Shown here: positions 24,820 through 33,144 of the stretch, one piece after another
How positions within the stretch are numbered: the stretch's first letter is position 1
How the letters are laid out: every line of letters begins with the position of its first letter
Source: Kiritimatiellota bacterium
GTDB lineage: Bacteria > Verrucomicrobiota > Kiritimatiellia > JAAZAB01
Assembly (NCBI GenBank): GCA_026398415.1
Contig: JAPLSY010000017.1
Coordinates: 1-47,779, forward strand
Direction of reading: 5' to 3'
DNA: 47,779 bases
Translations under genes and position numbers: made by a program
The notes under the pieces: model-generated
What the model was told of the DNA's origin: nothing
The model's database searches: none
Seen by the model: the letters and a program-made list of their open reading frames with translations, nothing else

Positions 24820-26568
24820 ATGAAATCCTATAATCGAATTAATGGGTGGATGCAGGCAGGTTTGGTGTTTTTTTGCCTGTTGCTGTCATTGAATATTGCC
24901 GCGGCCGACACATGGAAGTTTGTCTGTGTAGCCGACACCCAGAGCGGCATAAGCGTCTCAAATGCCGTCAATACCAACGTTTGCATTCCCATGGCACGCC
25001 AAATTGTCAATGAAAGGCCCGATTTTGTGCTTGTGCCCGGCGACCTGATCTATGGCAACTTAACCATCGACCGGACCAACATGCTTGCTCAATACACACA
25101 ATGGTCGAATGCGTTCTCCAGTATTTACGCCGCCGGCATTCCAATCTACCCGGTGCGCGGCAACCACGAAACCTATGGTGACGATACCAACGGTACTGAT
25201 TATCTTGCGGTCTTTGGCGCCACGGTTCCAAGTAATGGACCGGCGGGTGAAGTCGGATTAACCTACGGTTTCGCGCATCACAACGCTTTGTTTATCGGTC
25301 TGGATCAATATAAGAATCCAAACCAGGTGAACCAGGCGTGGCTTGACAGCCAACTTGCCTCAAATCGTTATGCGCATACCTTTGTTTTTGGACACGAACC
25401 GGCGGTTCAAGTTGACGAGGCCGAATGCCTTGCTGTTAACACTACGGCGCGGGATCTTTTCCTCAAATCCATAACAGAGGCGGGATGCCGGATGTATTTG
25501 TGCGCGCATGACCACTTTTATAACCGCGCCCTTTTGATGCCAAAGAACGGCATCAACATCATGCAGGTTGTTTCAGGCGCCGGCGGCGCGCCTTTCGAAA
25601 CCAATTGGGACGGCATATACGGCGAGGCCTATGGCGAACAAGCTATGGGCTCCAACTGCTATTATAACGTTGGTACATACGGGTATGTGCTTGTCACGGT
25701 CTCCAACTTCAATGTCAAACTGGAATGGAAGGGATCAACCGACCTTACAACGTGGACAACGTACGACACCTATTCTTATCAGGTCGCGAATCCTGTCATC
25801 CGGAACCCGAACGATTTCGACGGCGACGGCAAGTCCGACCTGGCCGTGTACCGTGACGGCAATTGGGCTATCCACACGATGGCGGGTAGCATTATTGCCG
25901 GCGGCTGGGGCGAGCCGGGCTGGACCCCCGTGTCAGGGGATTATGACGGCGACGGCAAGTCCGACTTTGCCGTGTACCATGACGGCAATTGGGCCATCCA
26001 CACGATGGCCGGTAGCGTTATCGCTGACGGTTGGGGCGAGCCGGGCTGGATTCCCGTGTCAGGGGATTATGACGGCGACGGCAAATCAGATCTGGCCGTG
26101 TACCGTGACGGCAATTGGGCCATCCACACGATGGCGGGTAACGTTATTGCCGGCGGCTGGGGCGAGCCGGGCTGGATCACCGTGCCGGGGGACTATGACG
26201 GCGACGGCAAGTCCGACCTGGCCGTGTACCGTGACGGCAATTGGGCCATCCAAACGATGGCGGGTAACGTTATCACTTACACCTGGGGCGAGCCGGGCTG
26301 GACCGCCGTGTCAGGGGATTATGACGGCGACGGCAAGTCCGATCTGGCCGTATACCATGACGGCAATTGGGCCATCCAAACGATGACGGGTAGCGTTATC
26401 GCTGACGGTTGGGGCGAGCCGGGCTGGATTCCCGTGCCAGGAGACTATGACGGCGACGGCAAATCCGACCTGGCCGTGTACCGTGACGGCAATTGGGCCA
26501 TCCACACGATGGTGGGTAACGTCATCACTTACACCTGGGGCGAGCCGGGCTGGACCCCGGTGCAGTAA
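24820..26568 (+). CDS. Second exported calcineurin-like phosphoesterase with six VCBS/FG-GAP repeats
   Basis: The 582-residue protein has a signal peptide (LVFFCLLLSLNIAAA). A phosphoesterase domain follows with VADTQSG, VPGDLIYG, VRGNHETYG, FVFGHEP and CAHDHFYNR. The first metal motif reads D-T-Q rather than D-x-H, a known variant in some secreted purple-acid-like or PhoD-like members; activity is still likely. It is only distantly related to the upstream phosphoesterase in this domain. Its C-terminal six 42-residue repeats and the first 20 or so bp of 3' flank (CGCCTG-G/A-GTATGATTGT) closely match the upstream gene. The repeat domain therefore appears to have been copied as a unit. The ATG has only a weak ribosome binding site. 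Confidence 0.86.
   Translation: MKSYNRINGWMQAGLVFFCLLLSLNIAAADTWKFVCVADTQSGISVSNAVNTNVCIPMARQIVNERPDFVLVPGDLIYGNLTIDRTNMLAQYTQWSNAFSSIYAAGIPIYPVRGNHETYGDDTNGTDYLAVFGATVPSNGPAGEVGLTYGFAHHNALFIGLDQYKNPNQVNQAWLDSQLASNRYAHTFVFGHEPAVQVDEAECLAVNTTARDLFLKSITEAGCRMYLCAHDHFYNRALLMPKNGINIMQVVSGAGGAPFETNWDGIYGEAYGEQAMGSNCYYNVGTYGYVLVTVSNFNVKLEWKGSTDLTTWTTYDTYSYQVANPVIRNPNDFDGDGKSDLAVYRDGNWAIHTMAGSIIAGGWGEPGWTPVSGDYDGDGKSDFAVYHDGNWAIHTMAGSVIADGWGEPGWIPVSGDYDGDGKSDLAVYRDGNWAIHTMAGNVIAGGWGEPGWITVPGDYDGDGKSDLAVYRDGNWAIQTMAGNVITYTWGEPGWTAVSGDYDGDGKSDLAVYHDGNWAIQTMTGSVIADGWGEPGWIPVPGDYDGDGKSDLAVYRDGNWAIHTMVGNVITYTWGEPGWTPVQ
25813..26565 (+). repeat. 126-bp tandem array (six units) in the second phosphoesterase
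   Basis: Six units with the same 126-bp period and motifs as 23996-24751. The 3' flank after the stop codon is also shared by both genes for about 30 bp. Confidence 0.92.
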
Positions 26569-26657
26569 CGCCTGAGTATGATTGTTGTTCCGGAAACGGC
26601 CTTGCCCAAGCCTGCAAGCAATCCGCCCCGATTTAAACTCCTTTCGTAATGCTGAAA

Positions 26658-26813
26658 TCAGCCGGCTATATCTTGCCAATATCTCTCGATTTCGAATAAT
26701 ATCGCATCATCAGTAATTTCGCCGCCATGCGATTGTAGATTATCTTCCGGCAACGGACCATCAATCACTGATCGCTTGTAGATCGAAGAATAATCTTGTA
26801 CTTTATGAGTCAA
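26658..26813 (-). pseudogene. Short coding remnant or small gene of unknown function
   Basis: A minus-strand frame of 51 codons ends in TGA: LTHKVQDYSSIYKRSVIDGP, then LPEDNLQSHGGEITDDAILF and EIERYWQDIAG. Composition and acidic/aromatic balance look like a true protein. The only possible start is a TTG without a Shine-Dalgarno sequence, so it is likely the 3' end of a decayed gene. It occupies most of the 295-bp gap between the second phosphoesterase and the EF-hand gene. Confidence 0.4.
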
Positions 26814-26863
26814 GGCTGTTTTTAGTTAACATAGATCCGCTAACATGTGGAGGAGGACTCGCG

Positions 26864-27337
26864 ATGTTATTCATGAAACTACAGCTTCTCGGATTGGCCG
26901 CGATCCTGGCGGCGACTATGGCCCAGGCGCAAACAAGCGCCGTTGGGCTTGCGACCGCGGCGCGCGTGCAAACCAACGCCGCGTCGGCCGTTTTTCAAAG
27001 CGCCGATACCAATAGCGATGGGTGGGTGAGCCCGGCTGAGTTTGAAGGGCATATCAAGAAATCGACCTTTGAAAAGCTGGATACCAACAAGGATGGCATG
27101 ATTACGCTGGAGGAATGGAAGGCCGTGGACCATTCGCCGGAGGCAGAAAAGCATTTTGCCGCCATGGATATAGATCGCAACGGCAGGATCAGTTATCCGG
27201 AATTTGCAGATACGGCGGACTGGAAGAGCGCCTTGAACGATTCGTTTAAATCGCTGGACCGCGACCGGGACAGCAACCTGGCACCGAACGAGTTGACCGG
27301 GCGTCCCATGTTTCAGCTGTTGTCGGTGAGTTTTTGA
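26864..27337 (+). CDS. Exported EF-hand calcium-binding protein
   Basis: The 157-residue protein is preceded by AGGAGG 7 nt before the ATG and has a signal peptide ending TMAQA. Four EF-hand loops are visible: DTNSDGWVSPAE, DTNKDGMITLEE, DIDRNGRISYPE and DRDRDSNLAPNE. The last lacks the central Gly and may bind poorly. It would bind calcium in the periplasm or outside. It lies next to proteins with calcium-loop VCBS repeats. It is followed after 7 bp by the epimerase gene. Confidence 0.88.
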   Translation: MLFMKLQLLGLAAILAATMAQAQTSAVGLATAARVQTNAASAVFQSADTNSDGWVSPAEFEGHIKKSTFEKLDTNKDGMITLEEWKAVDHSPEAEKHFAAMDIDRNGRISYPEFADTADWKSALNDSFKSLDRDRDSNLAPNELTGRPMFQLLSVSF

Positions 27338-27344
27338 ACAAATC

Positions 27345-28235
27345 ATGAATCTAAGACAACTTCAGCAAAAATATGGCATACCGAATCGGGTCCGCTTTAC
27401 GGAAGGGCAGGGAGGGTTGACGCGGGCAGGCCTTGAGCACGCCTCAGGCGCGCAGGCCGAGATCTATTTGCATGGCGCGCACATTACCTCCTGGCAGACC
27501 GCGCCGGGCTGCGAAGTTCTTTTTGTGAGTTGTGCGTCGCACTTTCAGGATGGAATACCTATCCGCGGCGGTATCCCGGTGATTTTTCCGCAGTTTGGCG
27601 ACGGCCCGCTTCCCAAGCATGGACTGGTCCGGGCCCGCGCTTGGGCCGTGGCACGTACGGCGCTGGGCGCGGATGGAGTGGTTTCGATCATCCTCCGGCT
27701 GGAAGACGATGCGCAAACGCGCGCGCTCTGGCCGCACCCGTTTTGCCTGCAACTAACGGTATCGCTTGGGCTGGTATTGACCCTCGAGTTTACCGTAAAA
27801 AATCCGGGCTCTGCGCCATTCCCATTCCAGACGGCCTTGCATACCTACTTCCAGGTGGCCGATATCGCACAAACCAGCCTGTTCGGCTTGCAAGGAACGG
27901 CCTTTGAGGACTTTCTCCATCCCGGACCGGCCGTCGAAACGCGGGAGGTCGTAACGTTTGACCGGGAGACCGACCGGATCTATGTCAATGCGCCCGATCG
28001 CGTTGTGCTGGACGACCGCGGTAATAAGCGCAAGATCGCCATTGCGAAAAGCGGGATGAACGCCATTGTGGTCTGGAACCCGTGGATTGAAAAATCGAAG
28101 CGCTTGGACGATTTTGGCGATGACGAGTATCGGCACATGGTCTGCGTCGAAACCGGCCGCATGCGCGCGCCGGCCGTGCTGGCCCCCGGCGCCCAATGGT
28201 CGGGCCAGACGACGTTCGCGTCACTGCCCGGATAG
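27345..28235 (+). CDS. Aldose 1-epimerase family protein (YeaD-like hexose-6-phosphate mutarotase)
   Basis: The 296-residue protein matches the YeaD branch of the galactose-mutarotase fold. Motifs are LHGAHITSWQ, PIRGGIPVIFPQFGDGPLPKHGLVRARAW, ALHTYFQVADIAQTSLFGLQG and VVWNPWIEKSKRLDDFGDDEY with the final VCVETG. The His and Glu/Asp residues of these motifs fit the catalytic set. It interconverts anomers of a hexose 6-phosphate in the cytoplasm. It begins 7 bp after the EF-hand gene, probably in one transcript. Confidence 0.9.
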   Translation: MNLRQLQQKYGIPNRVRFTEGQGGLTRAGLEHASGAQAEIYLHGAHITSWQTAPGCEVLFVSCASHFQDGIPIRGGIPVIFPQFGDGPLPKHGLVRARAWAVARTALGADGVVSIILRLEDDAQTRALWPHPFCLQLTVSLGLVLTLEFTVKNPGSAPFPFQTALHTYFQVADIAQTSLFGLQGTAFEDFLHPGPAVETREVVTFDRETDRIYVNAPDRVVLDDRGNKRKIAIAKSGMNAIVVWNPWIEKSKRLDDFGDDEYRHMVCVETGRMRAPAVLAPGAQWSGQTTFASLPG

Positions 28236-28275
28236 GCTTCGATGATGAGATGCGCAGGATTTTCGGGGGTACAGA

Positions 28276-29331
28276 ATGAGCTCCGTCTCACAGCAATTAA
28301 GCCAACCGCCTTATACCGATTTAGGTGACGATCAGCATCTGACAACGATATTTGCATCCGGCGTCGTACCGACCCGGTTGGCCTGGAAACGCCGCCGCGC
28401 CGAACTGCTTCAACAGGTGCGCCGGGTGTTGGGCAAACCATCGTTCCGGTCATTTGTTCATGACGTCGAAGTGGTTGATCGCTGGGATCAACCGGACTGT
28501 TTGGCCACGCTCGTGCGGCAGGCAACCGGGCCGAAAACCCGCCAGCTCCTGCTTAAGCTGGAACCGCGCGGCGCCGGCCGTTCCCGGCGACCCGGCGCAG
28601 TCGTTCCGTTTTATCAACCCGATGGCATGGCGGGATTTGATCTCAAGAAACGGAAACCTCTCACCGAAAACCGCGTTATACAGTTTGGGCGCCATTTGGT
28701 TCAGCAGGGATATGTCGTTGTGTGCACGGAGGCGTTTCCCTATAACACGGTGCCCGAGCCACAAAATAACAAGGGCTTTGCCTGGTGGCAGGCGGCAGCC
28801 GACGTACTGTTGTCGGAAAATCCCGGCTGGACCGGCATAGCCAAACTGGCTTGGGACACCAGCCTTGCCGTGGATTACCTGCTGAGCCAGGAACGTATTG
28901 ACCCGGAACGGATTGTCTGCATCGGGCACTCATTGGGCGGGAAAATGGCGTTTTATGCCGGTGCATTGGATGATCGCATTAAGGCGGTCATTGGCTCGGA
29001 TTTCGGTTTGGGATTCGGATTTACCAACTGGGATGCACCCTGGTACCTGGGAGACCGCATTCAGCGCCCCGATTTTCCATGGGCGCATCACCATGTGTTG
29101 GCGCTGATGGCGCCGCGATCGTTTCTATTGATCGGGGGCGAGGCGGACCGGCCCGCCAGTTGGCAATATCTGAACGCCGTTCAACCGGTGTATCAGCTCT
29201 TTGGCCGTGCGGAAGCCCTGGGCTTTTTTGATCATGCTGCCGGCCATCGGCCGACGGAAGCCGCGGTCCGATTGGCGTATCGCTGGCTGGCCGAGCAATT
29301 CGATCTGCCGGAGCGGCCATGGAATTTATAA
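28276..29331 (+). CDS. Alpha/beta hydrolase, acetyl-xylan-esterase / dienelactone-hydrolase-like
   Basis: The 351-residue protein has an alpha/beta hydrolase fold with nucleophile elbow GHSLGGKMA, an acid candidate in LIGGEADRPAS and His in AGHRPTE. An N-terminal helical segment (about residues 1-60) precedes the fold, as in many cephalosporin-C-deacetylase/AXE1-like enzymes. No signal peptide is seen, so it is cytoplasmic. GGGGGT lies just upstream of the ATG. The substrate is unknown; a sugar ester is plausible next to the mutarotase gene. Confidence 0.8.
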   Translation: MSSVSQQLSQPPYTDLGDDQHLTTIFASGVVPTRLAWKRRRAELLQQVRRVLGKPSFRSFVHDVEVVDRWDQPDCLATLVRQATGPKTRQLLLKLEPRGAGRSRRPGAVVPFYQPDGMAGFDLKKRKPLTENRVIQFGRHLVQQGYVVVCTEAFPYNTVPEPQNNKGFAWWQAAADVLLSENPGWTGIAKLAWDTSLAVDYLLSQERIDPERIVCIGHSLGGKMAFYAGALDDRIKAVIGSDFGLGFGFTNWDAPWYLGDRIQRPDFPWAHHHVLALMAPRSFLLIGGEADRPASWQYLNAVQPVYQLFGRAEALGFFDHAAGHRPTEAAVRLAYRWLAEQFDLPERPWNL

Positions 29332-29380
29332 TGCCCTGAGTACTCGAAATTATTAACGCCGATATTTGGAGATTTGACGC

Positions 29381-31000
29381 ATGGAGCTTTTACAGCATTC
29401 ATTGCCGGAGATGTTCAGAGATTGCGCCCGCCGTTTTGCCGGTCAACCTGCCATTGTGTTTGACGGCCGCACGCTGGATTTTGCCGCTGTGGACCGGATT
29501 AGCGACCGCGTGGCCGCCGCGCTGGCCCGGCGGGGTATTCGGAAAGGCGACCGCATCGGGCTCTATTGCATTAATTCCGACTGGTTCCCACTGGCCTATT
29601 TCGGCATCCTGAAAGCCGGGGCGGTCGTCGTGCCGATCAACCTGTTGCTGAATCCGAAGGAAGTCGCGTTCATTCTCAACGATGCCGGTGCCAAGGCATT
29701 GTTTTACCATGGCGTCTTTGCTCCCGCCGTCAACGTCCTGCGACCGTTAACGCCGGACCTGGCATTCTGTGTGTGCATCGGCGCGCCGCCGACGCCGCCG
29801 GTGCGGCCGACGCCGCCGGACATTCCGTGGGCGGAATTCGCGGAGGCGGAAGGGCCAACGCCGCTGGTGCGGCCAATGCCGTTGGTGGCCTTCAATCCGG
29901 CGGAAGACTTGGCCGCTATTTTGTACACCTCCGGCACAACGGGGCGGCCCAAGGGCGCCATGCTGACCCACCGTAACTTGGTGAGCAATATCAGGAGCAC
30001 CCTGCAAGCCATGCACGTTCAGCCGGGGGAGGAGCGTTTCCTGGTTATCCTGCCGCTCTTCCACGCCTTTGCCACCATGGCGTGCATGTTCCTGCCGCTC
30101 ATGTCGGGCAGCGCCATGGTGCCCCTCTCGCGCTTCGATCCGCTGCATGTGGCCAAGATGATTGCGGCCGAACGGATCACCTTGTTCATGGGCGTGCCCA
30201 GCATGTATGTGGCGCTCCTGCGCCTGCCGGACTCCGTCACGCCCCATTTCGAGACGCTGAAATTCTGCGTCTCCGGCGGCGCCGCCCTGCCGGTGGCGGT
30301 CATGCGCGAGTTCGAGGCGCGGTTTGGCAAGAAAATTTATGAGGGTGATGGCCCGACCGAGTGCTCGCCGGTCACGTGCGTCAACCCGATCGGCGGACAG
30401 ACTAAGCCCGGCACGGTCGGCCTGCCGGTGCCGGATGTCGAAATGAAAATCGTGGACGAGCAGGGCCGGGACGTGGCCGACGGCACGATTGGGGAAATCT
30501 GCGTGCACGGGCCGAATGTGATGAAGGGCTACTGGAAAATGCCGGATGAAACACGCGAGGCGTTTTTCGGCGACTGGTTCCGCACGGGCGATCTTGGCAC
30601 CCGCGACGCGGACGGCTATTTCAGCATCGTGGATCGGCGCAAGGACATGATCATTGTCAACGGCATGAACATTTACCCGCGCATTATCGAGGAAGTGCTT
30701 GCCCGGTGCGAGGGTGTCCGCGAGGTGGCGGTGGTGGGCGAGCCGCATAAAATGCACGGCGAGATTCCCGTGGCCTATGTGGCACTCAAGGAAGGCGTTC
30801 CGACTTCGCAGAGCGTCGGGATGACGATTGCCCGGCTCCGGGCTTGTTGCCTGGAGAATTTGGGCCGGCACGAGGTGCCCCGCAAATTTTTATTCCTGAG
30901 CGAGTTGCCCAAGAACGCCGCCGGTAAAATCATGAAGCGCGAACTGCGCAAACACGGCGAACTCGAACGGGGCGTTCTAAGTCGGACGCCAGACGCCTGA
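29381..31000 (+). CDS. Acyl-CoA synthetase (AMP-forming, long-chain type)
   Basis: The 539-residue protein has the ANL-family core motif YTSGTTGRPKGAM, the GDGPTECSPV segment and the FRTGDLGTRDADGYF hinge. DRRKDMIIVNGMNIYP and the C-terminal catalytic Lys in KNAAGKIMKREL follow. It would activate a carboxylate, most likely a fatty acid, to acyl-CoA through an acyl-AMP intermediate. Residues about 136-170 hold an in-frame repeat rich in T-P-P-V-R-P, encoded by 18-bp units also found in mutS. GGAG lies 9 nt before the ATG. Confidence 0.92.
   Translation: MELLQHSLPEMFRDCARRFAGQPAIVFDGRTLDFAAVDRISDRVAAALARRGIRKGDRIGLYCINSDWFPLAYFGILKAGAVVVPINLLLNPKEVAFILNDAGAKALFYHGVFAPAVNVLRPLTPDLAFCVCIGAPPTPPVRPTPPDIPWAEFAEAEGPTPLVRPMPLVAFNPAEDLAAILYTSGTTGRPKGAMLTHRNLVSNIRSTLQAMHVQPGEERFLVILPLFHAFATMACMFLPLMSGSAMVPLSRFDPLHVAKMIAAERITLFMGVPSMYVALLRLPDSVTPHFETLKFCVSGGAALPVAVMREFEARFGKKIYEGDGPTECSPVTCVNPIGGQTKPGTVGLPVPDVEMKIVDEQGRDVADGTIGEICVHGPNVMKGYWKMPDETREAFFGDWFRTGDLGTRDADGYFSIVDRRKDMIIVNGMNIYPRIIEEVLARCEGVREVAVVGEPHKMHGEIPVAYVALKEGVPTSQSVGMTIARLRACCLENLGRHEVPRKFLFLSELPKNAAGKIMKRELRKHGELERGVLSRTPDA
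29788..29888 (+). repeat. 18-bp in-frame repeat in the acyl-CoA synthetase gene
   Basis: Two pairs of GCCGACGCCGCCGGTGCG-type units lie at 29788-29820 and 29854-29888. The unit matches the one at 46698-46751 in mutS (consensus GCCGAMGCCGYCGGTRCG). The encoded residues fall between two core regions of the ligase, probably in a surface loop. Confidence 0.75.
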
Positions 31001-31212
31001 CGCCGGACGCCAGTCCGGAAGAGACAAGAAGAATGCCGAAGGAACTCTGACTTTCTGCCGTTGCCATGGCTTTGGCGGACAAGCTGGCCGTTGACTTCGG
31101 GCTTCCGGTCTTCGTGCTCTGCAGTCCCGCCTTCGCCAAGGCTTCCTTCTTCGCTAAGGCTTTGGAGGACACGTCGGCGGGCAGGCTGGCGTCTGGTATC
31201 CGGCGTCAGATT
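31000..31212. repeat. Inverted repeat cluster between convergent genes
   Basis: The 213-bp gap between two convergent genes has no gene. Left arm GCCAGACGCCTGACGCCGG (about 30990-31012) and right arm CTGGCGTCTGGTATCCGG (about 31188-31208) are roughly complementary. Between them are TTTGGCGGACAAGCTGG and CTTCGCCAAGGCTTCC-type dispersed repeats. It could act as a bidirectional terminator or RNA-processing site. Confidence 0.6.
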
Positions 31213-31213
31213 T

Positions 31214-32119
31214 TCAGTTCCACAGCTTTTCCGGATACACGCCGGTCTCAATCAACCGGCGAATGCCAGAGGCCACAAAGGGCTTGTCTTCCTTGTAGGT
31301 GACGCCAAACCATTTTTCCGGCGTCGCGAGCACGCACATGGTTATTTTTCGTTCGTGGATCAGTTCGTCGGCGATGGCCGGTATAAGGAACTCAGCCTTG
31401 GGGTGGCCGGCGGCCTTTTTAAGGAACGCGGGAAATTTTGCATCGAGGAAACCGAACAGGGTTGGCGTGAACCCGAACATGTTCATGGAGGCGGTTTCGT
31501 GGCCTTGGAGCGGCACCCACTGGCCGTGCTCGTTTTCGTAGCGGGCGCCGTCAGCCGTTTTCTCGATCTTGAACCGTTCCACGACGCTGTTCAGCATGTG
31601 ATGCGCATCCAACTCGCAGATGCCGCGTGTGACCGACCCGTGGTCGGAGAGCGTATTCACCAGTTGGAAGCCGACCATGGCATAGGTGTTGGCCTGGGGG
31701 GCAAGGGCCTGCAGGTAGCGGGCGATCACCTCATATGACTTGGCGCCGTAAAAATCGTCGGCATTGATGACGACAAAAGGCTCCTTGACCGCGGTCTTAC
31801 AACGCATGATGGCATGTCCCGTGCCCCAGGGTTTGGTGCGGTCCGGCGGCAGGGTGAATCCCGCCGGGAGATCGGTCCGTTCCTGATACACGTACTCGAC
31901 GGGGATGCGATTGACGAAGTGTGCCCCGATGGCCTCCTTGAAATCCTTTTCGATATCGTGCCGGATAATGAACACCACCTTGCCGAACCCGGCGCGGATG
32001 GCGTCGAACACCGAATAGTCGAGCATTATTTCCCCGGAGGGTCCCACCGGCTCGATTTGTTTCAAGCCGCCGTACCGACTGCCCACGCCCGCGGCCATGA
32101 CGACTAATGTTGGTCTCAT
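31214..32119 (-). CDS. Nucleotidyltransferase family protein (sugar-phosphate NTP transferase)
   Basis: The 301-residue protein begins with the NTP-transferase signature VMAAGVGSRYGGLKQIEPVG (the G-x-G-x-R...K nucleotide site). It continues with WGTGHAIMRCK and the metal-binding VINADDFYGAKSYEV. The fold is GT-A-like and lacks a C-terminal hexapeptide helix. It would form an NDP-sugar or related activated compound from NTP and a sugar phosphate. The substrate cannot be read. It is transcribed toward the acyl-CoA synthetase gene. Confidence 0.85.
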   Translation of the reverse strand: MRPTLVVMAAGVGSRYGGLKQIEPVGPSGEIMLDYSVFDAIRAGFGKVVFIIRHDIEKDFKEAIGAHFVNRIPVEYVYQERTDLPAGFTLPPDRTKPWGTGHAIMRCKTAVKEPFVVINADDFYGAKSYEVIARYLQALAPQANTYAMVGFQLVNTLSDHGSVTRGICELDAHHMLNSVVERFKIEKTADGARYENEHGQWVPLQGHETASMNMFGFTPTLFGFLDAKFPAFLKKAAGHPKAEFLIPAIADELIHERKITMCVLATPEKWFGVTYKEDKPFVASGIRRLIETGVYPEKLWN

Positions 32120-32220
32120 GCTTGGAATCCTTGATTGAAATGTTCAACCGGCGCCATACAAATATGTAGAATTTTGCACATTACTTTTCAGGTGTCAACG
32201 GTAGATTAAAAACGATTGGC

Positions 32221-32250
32221 TTGGACAGCGGCGCCATACTCCTTTATAGT
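32221..32250 (+). promoter_or_regulatory. Promoter of the exonuclease gene
   Basis: TTGGAC (32221-32226) and TATAGT (32245-32250) are separated by 18 bp, 32 bp upstream of the ATG. Confidence 0.5.
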
Positions 32251-32282
32251 ATGGCCGGCAACTTGCGAAAGGGGAAAAGGGC

Positions 32283-33083
32283 ATGACCCAATTGAAGCTG
32301 GAGCGGCCGCTGGCGGTGCTGGATATCGAATCCACGGGCATTAACCCCCGGATGGACCGCATTATTGACCTGGCGATTGTCAAGCTGTTCCCGGACGGCC
32401 GGCGCGAACAGCATGTCTTCCGGGTGAACCCGGAAATTCCCATCCCGGCCGAGACCACGGCCATCCACAATATTACCAATGCCGACGTGGCCCACGCGCC
32501 GCCGTTCCGGCAGATGGCCGCCGCCATCCTGGAAATCCTGGCGGACTGCGACCTGGGCGGGTTCGGCGTCGTGCGCTTTGATATTCCGATGCTCGCCGAA
32601 GAGTTTGCGCGCGCCGGCGTTGAGTTTAATCCCGACAACCGGCGCATTGTGGATGCCCAGCGGATTTATCACAAGAAGGAGCCGCGCGACCTCTCCGCGG
32701 CGCTCACTTTTTATTGCGGCGAAATGCACCTGGGCGCCCACGGCGCCGAAGCCGATGCCCTGGCCACGCTGGCTGTCCTCGAGGCGCAGTTGCAGAAATA
32801 CGCCGACCTGCCGCATTCCCTGGACGAGTTGGACAAATACTGCAATCCGCCGCGCAATCCGGCCTGGGCCGACCGCACGGGCAAACTCAAGTGGCAGAAC
32901 GGCGAATTGCTCATCAATTTTGGCGTGCAGAATATCGGCCGGAAACTCAAGGACCTCGTGCGGGATAATCCCAAGTTTCTAATGTGGATCCTGAAAAGCG
33001 ATTTTCCGGCGGATACCAAACGCATTGTTGCCGACGCGCTGGAAGGCCGCTTCCTGACGCCGCCTGCGCTGACCGAAGACTGA
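32283..33083 (+). CDS. DEDDh-type 3'-5' exonuclease (DnaQ-like)
   Basis: The 266-residue protein has ExoI motif LDIEST (D-x-E). ExoII-like LGGFGVVRFDIPML holds the second Asp, and HGAEADALATLAVLEA gives the ExoIII His and Asp. Residues about 190-266 form an extra domain seen in short stand-alone family members (GELLINFGVQNIGRKLKDLV). AAAAGGG precedes the ATG. It would act as a proofreading or RNA/DNA-trimming nuclease; its substrate is unknown. Confidence 0.88.
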   Translation: MTQLKLERPLAVLDIESTGINPRMDRIIDLAIVKLFPDGRREQHVFRVNPEIPIPAETTAIHNITNADVAHAPPFRQMAAAILEILADCDLGGFGVVRFDIPMLAEEFARAGVEFNPDNRRIVDAQRIYHKKEPRDLSAALTFYCGEMHLGAHGAEADALATLAVLEAQLQKYADLPHSLDELDKYCNPPRNPAWADRTGKLKWQNGELLINFGVQNIGRKLKDLVRDNPKFLMWILKSDFPADTKRIVADALEGRFLTPPALTED

Positions 33084-33144
33084 CGACGGACGACAGATTA
33101 AGAGGACTGTGGCATCCGGAATTTACACGTAAATCCATCCGGGA

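Noticed and set aside
23996..26565. CRISPR-like reading of the 126-bp arrays
   Set aside because: The units are contiguous, in frame and coding, without spacers or nearby cas genes.
29747..30871. Long minus-strand frame (374 codons) opposite the acyl-CoA synthetase gene
   Set aside because: It is antisense to a gene with complete catalytic motifs, is His/Arg-rich as expected of an antisense GC-rich frame, and shows no family motif.
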